23,867 nt of DNA, taken from NCBI GenBank assembly GCA_964513205.1, contig CAZELP010000026.1, positions 1 through 23,867 of the forward strand. Direction: 5' to 3'. Position 1 is the stretch's first letter. The number at the start of each line of letters is the position of its first letter. The translations under genes and the position numbers were made by a program. Below are positions 8,795 through 15,351 of this stretch, piece by piece. The notes below the pieces were generated by a model, which did no database searches, was not told the origin of the DNA, and worked only from the letters and a program-made list of their open reading frames with translations. Source of the DNA: JAGVJT01 sp964513205. Lineage in GTDB: Bacteria > Pseudomonadota > Gammaproteobacteria > Legionellales > Legionellaceae.

Positions 8795-9685
8795 ATGATT
8801 GTACAATTAACGTTCTTCTGTATCTTGGTTTTAAGCTGTTGGTGTGTTGGCGTGATGCTTTATCAATACAAAAAACAACCACAACAACCCATTCCCTTAC
8901 AAGAGCGCGCAAAACTTGTGGTCAGTGGAGTTTTAGCGTTTATCTCCGATACAATTGGTGTCGGAAGTTTCGCAGTCAACATCGCATTGGCCAAACTGCT
9001 TAATACATTCAAAGATGAAGAATTACCCGCAATGAATAATGGTGCGCAGGTTATTCCTGGAGCAATTGAATCGTTACTATTCATGCAAGTTGTTCAGGTG
9101 GATTGGATCACGCTAGGCACCTTGGTCTTAGGAACCTGCATCGGAGGTGTCCTGGGTGGGCATATCGTCACGAGACTAAGTCAACAAGCCATTCGAGTTG
9201 CCATGATGTGTTGTTTTGGGCTTATCATGTCTCTTTTACTCGGAAACGAACTGCACATTTTACCCATGGGAGGTGAGCTCACTGCGCTAAAAGGCCACTC
9301 ACTCATCATCGGCTTCTTTGCCATGATCATCTGTGGTTCATTGACTACCGTTGGAATTGGTCTTTTTGCCATGATCCAAGGTGTATTATTTATTTTGGGT
9401 GTGTCTCCTGTCGTGGCATTCCCCATTATGACGACAGCTGGTGCAATGCAGCAACCGCTGACCACATTGGTTTTTCTAAAACAAAAGAAAGTCCCTTTGA
9501 AAAAAACGTTAATTCTTAGTGTATCAGGAATTATTGGTGTTTTTATTGCGCTCCCGATTGTAAGCCATATGTCATCCTCATGGCTGCATCGACTACTGAT
9601 TGGCATCATGATTTACAATTTTATTGCCATTGGTCGAACTTTTTTACAGCATAGAGCAAGGAAAACAGAACTATTACCGATATAA
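8795..9685 (+). CDS. TSUP (TauE/SafE) family membrane permease
   Basis: Integral membrane protein of 296 residues of the TSUP family (DUF81), whose characterised members export sulfite or organosulfonates or take up small anions. The start has AAAGG (8781-8785) upstream. About eight hydrophobic segments are visible in two repeated halves; each half carries the family motif near its first helix (AFISDTIGVGSFAVN in the first, GSLTTVGIGLFAMIQG in the second), followed by a conserved stretch with a Met/Gln pair (ALGAMQQP-like, FPIMTTAGAMQQP). A basic loop (KQKKVPLKKT) is placed as expected for a cytoplasmic loop. Substrate unknown. Its neighbours, an efflux operon and a tRNA, give no functional hint. 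Confidence 0.85.
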   Translation: MIVQLTFFCILVLSCWCVGVMLYQYKKQPQQPIPLQERAKLVVSGVLAFISDTIGVGSFAVNIALAKLLNTFKDEELPAMNNGAQVIPGAIESLLFMQVVQVDWITLGTLVLGTCIGGVLGGHIVTRLSQQAIRVAMMCCFGLIMSLLLGNELHILPMGGELTALKGHSLIIGFFAMIICGSLTTVGIGLFAMIQGVLFILGVSPVVAFPIMTTAGAMQQPLTTLVFLKQKKVPLKKTLILSVSGIIGVFIALPIVSHMSSSWLHRLLIGIMIYNFIAIGRTFLQHRARKTELLPI

Positions 9686-9744
9686 CAAGCAAACAGCTCA
9701 TTTTTTTGTTGCAAACACATATCAGTTGCGATAGTATTCATGGC

Positions 9745-9832
9745 GGAGAGGTGGCAGAGTGGTCGATTGCGGCGGTCTTGAAAACCGTTGAAGGGAAACC
9801 TTCCCAGGGTTCGAATCCCTGTCTCTCCGCCA
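9745..9832 (+). tRNA. tRNA-Ser(UGA)
   Basis: An 88-base cloverleaf. The acceptor GGAGAGG (9745-9751) pairs with TCTCTCC (9822-9828); discriminator G at 9829 and encoded CCA at 9830-9832. The anticodon loop CTTGAAA gives anticodon TGA (9779-9781). A long variable arm (GAAGGGAAACCTTCCC) marks a class II serine tRNA, and the T arm is CAGGG-TTCGAAT-CCCTG. It reads codons UCA/UCG. It borders the accessory block that follows. Confidence 0.97.
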
Positions 9833-9959
9833 AGCCCACGTTCGTTTTTACCTGCAAGAATCATACAAGAAATTCATTCCCAAAACATTGCTAAAACATC
9901 TCATTTAAATACGCTATTGTCCTTGAAAAACACCAATACGATAAGGAGCTTCCTCGCTA

Positions 9960-9992
9960 CTTAATAGAACCTTAAGGAAATAATGGTATTAT
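9960..9992 (+). promoter_or_regulatory. PmrA-type box and -10 element of the putative effector gene
   Basis: CTTAAT (9960-9965), five bases, then CTTAAG (9971-9976) matches exactly the PmrA response-regulator consensus YTTAAT-N5-YTTAAK. This two-component regulator is known to drive many Dot/Icm effector genes in Legionella and Coxiella. A -10-like TATTAT (9987-9992, 5 of 6) follows at a distance that places the box over the -35 region, as expected of an activator. Transcription would then begin near 9999, which rules out the in-frame ATG at 9983 and favours the ATG at 10025. Confidence 0.6.
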
Positions 9993-10024
9993 TTTTGAAC
10001 AAATGGAAATGGAGAAGGCTCAAC

Positions 10025-13000
10025 ATGACTTACTTATTTAACCCGCATCGACATGTTAAAATTTGGCTCAGCAAAAATCCAAATGTCTTCATGAATCTCG
10101 AAAATCAAATGCGTTTAATTGAAATGAGAAGTCAAAATCCGCATGATGTGATTCATTTAGTCTTCGATAGCTCGTTACTGAATGAAAAGGCACAGAAAAA
10201 TCTGGAAAAATTTTGTCAGCATCATCAAATCTCATCCGTTGACATTCAAGCTATCCAACATACTGAATTAAGTAAAGAAGAAAACGAGTTACTTGATTAT
10301 TATCATGATGAAATTCAGCATCTTAAAGAAGGAGGCAACCTCGCTGTTGCCAGTGATATTTTACGCTGGGTCAAACCGATTTATCAGTTAGGGAGTTATA
10401 CCGACTTTGATGTGCCGGTAAATACTCAAGATCTACCTGATGTGTGTGAAGTCAAATCACCAATATTATTGAATATTGGCAGTTTGAAAATTGGCGAAAA
10501 CGAACTGATCCTTTCCAATAATGATTTTATTAGCATCGTCGACGCCAAAGCCGCGGAAGAAAAAATTAAATTTGTTCAGCGCAATGTTTTAAAAACACTC
10601 CGCCAATACCACACTGATTTTATTGAATCAGCAACAGCTCAACTGGGGGCCGATCATTTCTTATATACTCGTTTTTCAAGATATATGGGAAGCCGTGCAG
10701 AATCTCAATACATGAGCAAATCTGAAAAGATAAATCGTCAATACAAAAAAACTTCTCGTGAGCTTAGAGGATTGATTTGTGAAGTGACATCAAATCCTCA
10801 AAAATACATCGAATTTAATCGAATATCAGAGAAAGAAACCGATGCTCAAGTGATTCAAAGACTTCGCCAAGACATGAAGGAGCAATTAAATTTTATCAAA
10901 TGGTTTTTCTTTAATAAGGAATATCACACTATTCAAACAGCACTTAAACAAAATGATGATAAATTTGTTGCTTACTGCGCGCGAAGAGACCGCTCTCTCT
11001 ACATTAAGTCAATTGTTGTGTGTACAACAGGACCCATTGCCATTGCCAAAGCATTATTTGGTCACTATGTACTCAACAGCTCAGAATTGAATGAAAAAGT
11101 CGTACCAGCTGCAGCCTATTCTTACCGATTGAATGAGCACTTTGAGTCTCAAAACTCGATCGAACTTCATGAAAATGTACTGAGCATGCTCCGATTTTTA
11201 GGAAAAGAAGATGGCGAACTCAACGACTCTTCATGGCTAGAAGAAGGCGAAAAACTGCAGCAGTCTAGAGAAACCGTATTTTTTGAAAAACTGCAAAATG
11301 ATTTATACCGTCTCAAAAGCAACGCAGAACAACGCCTTTATGCTTTAGAAAATCCAAAATTCGGTTTTTCTTTTGTAAACAAAAATCAGCTCCAAGCAGA
11401 ACGATTTGCTTTACAAAATTTACTCGCATGCTTTATCAATGACAACACGGTTGACCTTGAACTATTTTTTTCGTTGACGCAACATGCTCCTCAAAAATTG
11501 ACTTATAAAACAACACAAATCATGCAAAAAAATATGGGACTACAAGCCTTACTCAAACAATTAAAAGACATTGATCTCACATCTGTTCCTCAAAATCCTT
11601 TTATCAAGCATCAAGGAAAAAATTGCATTGAGATCAAGCCTCAATACAATTTTTCTCTCAAATCAGAAAAGAATCAGTTTGTACTAATTAAAAATAAAAC
11701 AAAATTATCGCAACTTTTAAACTTTTTGTTGTTCCCTATTGAGCTTATTCGATGGATGGTTTCATTTATTCTTGTTCGTGTTTTAAGAGAGCTTATACTG
11801 GCACCAAGTCAAGTGAAATCCAAACGTACCATTCACCATATTGCCATGGAAAATCCTGCCGATGATTTTGTGATTGTAAATTTGGAACGTAAAACTTCAT
11901 TAAAACGCTTAAAAGATCGATTTTTTAAATTAAGCGAACTACTCGGGTTTGACCATCAGGCTAACACCATGATCCAATTACAAAATCCAGATCACAAGAA
12001 ACATTTGGATCAACTGATTGCAGCAGTCAATAAACTACGCACAGGTCAATCTAAAGAAAAGAGATGCGAAGAAAAAGCCTTCCCTTGGCATAAAATCAAA
12101 TTCAAAGGTCTAGAACAACTTGACACTCAGGCTCGTGAATATTTTCTAAAGAAAGTGAACTATAATGAAACTGAGTCTGTGAAGCAGACCCCTCATCTTG
12201 AGTTTTTCAAACTTAATACACAGGATGGTTCTATACTGGATTCTCTTGCTGTTTCAGTATCTGAATCGAAAACTCCGATATCCGAAAGAAAATATGTGAT
12301 TAACTGTATAGAAAGAGAACAAAACTATATCAATTGGATTAAGGACGCGACCCAAGTTGCCAAAAAAACCGATGCGACTGTCATTTTGTTTAATTATCGT
12401 GGTATTGATGAAAGTCGTGGCGTCATTTGGACACAAGACAATCTTGTTACAGATGCCGTGTCCCAAGTACAACGGTTACTCGCACTCGGCGTCAAAGCTC
12501 AAAACATCACGCTTGAGGGGAATTGTCTTGGCGGCGCTATTGCCACCATTGCAGCAGCACATTTGCACGAACAGGGATATCCGGTCAAACTCTATAGCCT
12601 CCGGTCTTTTCAATCGATTAGAAGCTTTCTGATTGGTTATTTTATGCCTGTAACTCTTCAATCCTCATCCGTCTTGAATCAGGTAAAATATACAGTTGCT
12701 ACAATGATTGCGACGCTGCTCTCCCCTCTTCTTTACCTTGGAGGTTGGTCACTGAATGCGAAAGCCGCATGGGATCTAATTCCTCAAAAAGATAAAGACT
12801 ACGGTGTCGTTTGTGCGAAACCAAACCCCAAGCAAGCGTCTGAAAACGAATTAGATGGTATTATTCATCACAGCTATGCTTCTATCGCGGGTCATATAGA
12901 GGAAAAACGTGCTCGTGTCCTAGTCAAACAGAAGTCAGGGCAAGAGCTGAGCACCGAAGAAAATAACATGATCTCAGATAACCCATCGCACCACTATTTT

Positions 13001-13162
13001 GGTGTAAGCGAAAATGCAAACACCGATGATAACGAAGCGCGTCAAGCAAAAATAAAACAATTTGGCCGCAATAATCACTTTGCACCACGTCACAGCCTAA
13101 GGCAAACCACGCAGCCTAAATTGGGTTGTTATGATCACCTCGCACGTCTTGTCCGTGCGTAA
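10025..13162 (+). CDS. putative secreted effector: TcdA/B-like glycosyltransferase plus alpha/beta hydrolase
   Basis: A 1045-residue protein (start 10025: AGAAGG at 10013-10018, spacing 6). The N-terminal ~410 residues resemble the clostridial-toxin (GT44) glycosyltransferase fold. IWLSKN lies near the start; VASDILR (Asp111, Arg114) and YTDFDV with DxD Asp127-Phe-Asp129 reproduce the UDP-sugar and metal-binding signature. TTGP (334-337) and a Ser-Ser-Trp (Trp404) stand where later conserved elements are expected. A helical middle follows, with a hydrophobic amphipathic stretch at about 562-592. Residues ~725-1040 resemble an alpha/beta hydrolase: FNYRG (789-793), a nucleophile elbow G-N-C-L-G (Cys834), a hydrophobic insertion at about 885-910, and late His1018. 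There is no signal peptide. Hydrolases with FNYRG occur in Legionella SidB/SdbA effectors. Family resemblance is from memory; the targets and the secretion route are inference. Confidence 0.7.
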   Translation: MTYLFNPHRHVKIWLSKNPNVFMNLENQMRLIEMRSQNPHDVIHLVFDSSLLNEKAQKNLEKFCQHHQISSVDIQAIQHTELSKEENELLDYYHDEIQHLKEGGNLAVASDILRWVKPIYQLGSYTDFDVPVNTQDLPDVCEVKSPILLNIGSLKIGENELILSNNDFISIVDAKAAEEKIKFVQRNVLKTLRQYHTDFIESATAQLGADHFLYTRFSRYMGSRAESQYMSKSEKINRQYKKTSRELRGLICEVTSNPQKYIEFNRISEKETDAQVIQRLRQDMKEQLNFIKWFFFNKEYHTIQTALKQNDDKFVAYCARRDRSLYIKSIVVCTTGPIAIAKALFGHYVLNSSELNEKVVPAAAYSYRLNEHFESQNSIELHENVLSMLRFLGKEDGELNDSSWLEEGEKLQQSRETVFFEKLQNDLYRLKSNAEQRLYALENPKFGFSFVNKNQLQAERFALQNLLACFINDNTVDLELFFSLTQHAPQKLTYKTTQIMQKNMGLQALLKQLKDIDLTSVPQNPFIKHQGKNCIEIKPQYNFSLKSEKNQFVLIKNKTKLSQLLNFLLFPIELIRWMVSFILVRVLRELILAPSQVKSKRTIHHIAMENPADDFVIVNLERKTSLKRLKDRFFKLSELLGFDHQANTMIQLQNPDHKKHLDQLIAAVNKLRTGQSKEKRCEEKAFPWHKIKFKGLEQLDTQAREYFLKKVNYNETESVKQTPHLEFFKLNTQDGSILDSLAVSVSESKTPISERKYVINCIEREQNYINWIKDATQVAKKTDATVILFNYRGIDESRGVIWTQDNLVTDAVSQVQRLLALGVKAQNITLEGNCLGGAIATIAAAHLHEQGYPVKLYSLRSFQSIRSFLIGYFMPVTLQSSSVLNQVKYTVATMIATLLSPLLYLGGWSLNAKAAWDLIPQKDKDYGVVCAKPNPKQASENELDGIIHHSYASIAGHIEEKRARVLVKQKSGQELSTEENNMISDNPSHHYFGVSENANTDDNEARQAKIKQFGRNNHFAPRHSLRQTTQPKLGCYDHLARLVRA

Positions 13163-13172
13163 AGCCCTCGAA

Positions 13173-13203
13173 GCTTAGAGCTGGCTTTTAGCGAGCTCTA
13201 AGC
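13173..13203. terminator. hairpin between convergent effector and RiPP genes, possible bidirectional terminator
   Basis: GCTTAGAGCT (13173-13182) and AGCTCTAAGC (13194-13203) form a perfect 10-base-pair stem with an 11-base loop, in the 42 bases between the effector stop and the precursor stop. There is no T tract on either side. An overlapping alternative pairing exists: AAAGCC (13161-13166) with GGCTTT (13183-13188), followed by T. A terminator role is inferred from position. Confidence 0.5.
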
Positions 13204-13204
13204 A

Positions 13205-13351
13205 CTATGAAGTAGAACTAGCGTTGGACTGAGCAAAACCATCTGATCCCGTTCCTGGCATAGCATGAATATTCAACGAGTCGCCTAATATTTTTAATTC
13301 TGGCGTGACCCATTGTTTAAAACCCAATTGTTCTTTTTGATTTTCATCCAT
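13205..13351 (-). CDS. RiPP precursor peptide, probably lasso-type
   Basis: A 48-codon gene, ATG at 13351-13349, TAG at 13207-13205. GAGGA overlaps the stop of the cyclase gene (TGAGGA) and lies 7 bases before the ATG, so translation is probably coupled. The peptide has a charged leader with W14-x-x-P17-x-L19-x-x-x-G23, equivalent to the YxxPxLxxxG motif by which lasso leaders bind the RiPP recognition element. It then turns Gly/Ser/Ala/Thr-rich: AMPGTGSDGF from Ala30, ending NASSTS. Taking Ala30 as core residue 1 puts the only core acid, Asp37, at position 8, suited to an 8-residue macrolactam ring with an 11-residue tail. The Ala-x-Pro-Gly-Thr start recalls paeninodin. Oddity: the usual Thr at leader position -2 is Ile28. 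No peptidase is nearby. Precursor status is well supported; lasso topology is inferred. Confidence 0.75.
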   Translation of the reverse strand: MDENQKEQLGFKQWVTPELKILGDSLNIHAMPGTGSDGFAQSNASSTS

Positions 13352-13361
13352 TCTCTTGTCC

Positions 13362-15263
13362 TCAAATTGCTTTATCAATAAAAAAAGTTTTTAAAAATTG
13401 TAACAAATACACTACATCAGGAACCGCATTCATATGAATAAACCCATGTCGCGTATTGCCGAAATTTACTTTCATTTCATGCATCATGTATCGTTTTAAT
13501 TTGTCTAAATCGACGATTTGTGTCAACAACTCATGATGAGGCAAAGACGAGATAAAATTGAGCAATTGAGGTCGCTGCTTATTGTATCTGAATCGATAAT
13601 CAGGAGAAAACGGTAAACCTTTTGTTCTTTTCAAAATTTTATCTGGTAAAGCGTCTTTCATCCCTGCACGAATCAGATAACGCCCATATCCTGCTTTGAC
13701 CTTCATATGCCCTGGAATAGCCAAACAAAATGTCAAGAGCGACCGATCAAGATAAGGATGAGCGAATTGCACTCGCCCTTGAGTCATTGCCTGTAATGGT
13801 ATTTTTTGTTGCTCATAATAATAACGTACCACATTGAGTTGGTTCACATGGTGATTCGGATATACGCGCCCTAAACGTTGGTTTTTTTGATGCCGTTTTT
13901 TCAAATCAAGCCCCAACTGGCTTTCAACAAAATCTTCACGAATAGCAGATAAAGATTGTTTATAGAATAAATCGTTACGCAGCTTCATATGAAACCCGCC
14001 AAAAAGTGGAAATAAAGCCTCTTTAAGAAAAACTTGCAGAAAACTTTTGTTTACCAATTTGGCTCTCGCTCTAATCTCATCAATCAAATGTCCGACACGC
14101 CTTTCTAACAATAGTTGCGCATGATATCCCTTGCCTGAGAAAGATGGACCCGCCTCCCCATATAAACCATCCAACAATACTCTGGCGTTCTTTTTTTGCA
14201 TTGAGTCCAAAATATCCACAAAATAAAAACTGCGTCCCCCTGAGCGTGGAGTCTCTGTATGCCAAACAAACTCTGACATCCGATCAAAAGGGCCGTAATG
14301 ATTTGAATTGACATCTGTACGGACCAAATTGGGCAAATGACTTAAACTGTCGACATAAATTTGTTCGTCATCACAAAGATTCGCATACGAGGGGGCTTTT
14401 AATATCGAATATGTATGCAATTTTTTCGCTTTATCATGCAACAATTTGGACGCCATGTGTGTGATGGCAGAAGAATCTAATCCTCCGCTCAGAAGACAAG
14501 CCACATCATAATGGCTACGTAATCGCGCTCGGACTGAATTTTCAAATATCATTTGAAATGCTTCAACATATTCTGCTTCAGAGCCTAAAATAAGTTCTTC
14601 GGTAAAACATGGCTCCCAATAACGACGCTCTCTAAACTCATGTGCTGTAATGGACAATACAGATGCAGCAGGAACATGATAAATACGATCAAAATAAGTT
14701 TCTTTCTCATCAGAAGTGATGAATCGATGCGCTGCTATTTTTTTTAAATTGGGCTCACAAGGAACTTGTGGTAAAACGGTTAACGCCTTAATTTCTGAAG
14801 AAAAAGCAAACAACTCCTCATCCACATAGTAATAAAGAGATTTCGCTCCTAACGAATCAGTCATGATGATTAGTTTTTCAAGTTGGTCATTCCATATGAC
14901 CACTACAAAATCACCTAAAAAAAAGTCAACACAAGCCTCTCCCCACGTGCGATATGCCAACAAAATGAGGGTGCTGTCCGACATTGTATGTTGATCTGGA
15001 GGAATTTTTAATTTCTGAAAAAGGGCGTCTCTATTATCCAGTCGGGCATGACAAACAATGGCCAATTGATGTTCAAAAAAAGGGAGTGTTTCATCCAGCG
15101 ATTCTGGAGTAATCTTCAGCTTTTGAATACCAAGACCGACCTTCGTATTGTACCATTGTGCTTGACCATCAATGCCACGATGCTCAAGTCTTTTCATCAT
15201 TTTAGAAAGCAATTCAGCGTCAAAAGGACGACGACGAAAATAAAGACCACACAAAGCAGACAT
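13362..15263 (-). CDS. asparagine-synthetase-like enzyme, probable lasso-peptide macrolactam cyclase
   Basis: A 633-residue AsnB-like ATP-dependent amidotransferase. Residues 1-~195 form the glutaminase-like domain (LEHRGIDGQ, ITPESLDETLPF, ARLDNRDALF, GDFVVVIW); the ~215-633 synthetase domain has the PPi-loop SGGLDSS (259-265), LHTYS, and LLDGLYGEAG. The protein starts MSALCG, so its cysteine is residue 5 and cannot become the N-terminal nucleophile of true asparagine synthetase. This loss, the TPESL...P and LDNRD motifs and the length resemble lasso cyclases, which adenylate an Asp/Glu side chain and close it on the peptide N-terminus. The adjoining precursor-like gene, 10 bases downstream, supports this. 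ATG 15263 has AGGA 9 bases upstream. Gene order cyclase-precursor is inverted relative to the usual A-C-B, and no B protein (leader peptidase or recognition element) is seen here. An alternative is a stand-alone amidotransferase. Confidence 0.78.
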   Translation of the reverse strand: MSALCGLYFRRRPFDAELLSKMMKRLEHRGIDGQAQWYNTKVGLGIQKLKITPESLDETLPFFEHQLAIVCHARLDNRDALFQKLKIPPDQHTMSDSTLILLAYRTWGEACVDFFLGDFVVVIWNDQLEKLIIMTDSLGAKSLYYYVDEELFAFSSEIKALTVLPQVPCEPNLKKIAAHRFITSDEKETYFDRIYHVPAASVLSITAHEFRERRYWEPCFTEELILGSEAEYVEAFQMIFENSVRARLRSHYDVACLLSGGLDSSAITHMASKLLHDKAKKLHTYSILKAPSYANLCDDEQIYVDSLSHLPNLVRTDVNSNHYGPFDRMSEFVWHTETPRSGGRSFYFVDILDSMQKKNARVLLDGLYGEAGPSFSGKGYHAQLLLERRVGHLIDEIRARAKLVNKSFLQVFLKEALFPLFGGFHMKLRNDLFYKQSLSAIREDFVESQLGLDLKKRHQKNQRLGRVYPNHHVNQLNVVRYYYEQQKIPLQAMTQGRVQFAHPYLDRSLLTFCLAIPGHMKVKAGYGRYLIRAGMKDALPDKILKRTKGLPFSPDYRFRYNKQRPQLLNFISSLPHHELLTQIVDLDKLKRYMMHEMKVNFGNTRHGFIHMNAVPDVVYLLQFLKTFFIDKAI

Positions 15264-15289
15264 GTGACACCATCCTGGCGTTTAATCTA

Positions 15290-15324
15290 TTTCTCAGGAA
15301 TGCTCAGAAAAAATTCCTGAGAAA
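15290..15324. repeat. perfect 12-bp inverted repeat upstream of the cyclase gene
   Basis: TTTCTCAGGAAT (15290-15301) and ATTCCTGAGAAA (15313-15324) are exact reverse complements around an 11-base loop, in the 88-base gap between kdsA and the cyclase gene. Neither strand has a T tract after the stem, so it is a poor intrinsic terminator. It may be an operator for the RiPP genes or a factor-independent end of the kdsA message. The loop itself repeats CTGAG on the minus strand. Confidence 0.8.
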
Positions 15325-15351
15325 TAAGCGCATTGAGACAAAGAGGATAAG

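Noticed and set aside
9181..9609. A 142-codon minus-strand frame inside the TSUP permease gene
   Set aside because: Antisense shadow of a membrane-protein gene with clear family motifs on the plus strand.
9709..9737. TTGCAA and TAGTAT as promoter of tRNA-Ser
   Set aside because: Both elements match only 4 of 6 and the start would coincide with the mature tRNA 5' end, leaving no leader; not strong enough to list.
9805..9832. tRNA-Ser 3' end as a phage-type attachment site
   Set aside because: No second copy of the tRNA 3' end and no integrase gene is present in the window.
9613..9894. Open frames on both strands across the tRNA-Ser gene
   Set aside because: They are translations of the tRNA itself (the familiar GEVAEWSIAAVLKTVEG-type artefact) and have no ribosome binding site of note.
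9983..10024. Upstream in-frame ATG for the putative effector
   Set aside because: It has an acceptable AGGA but lies inside the predicted promoter (-10 at 9987-9992), and glycosyltransferase similarity begins only after the ATG at 10025.
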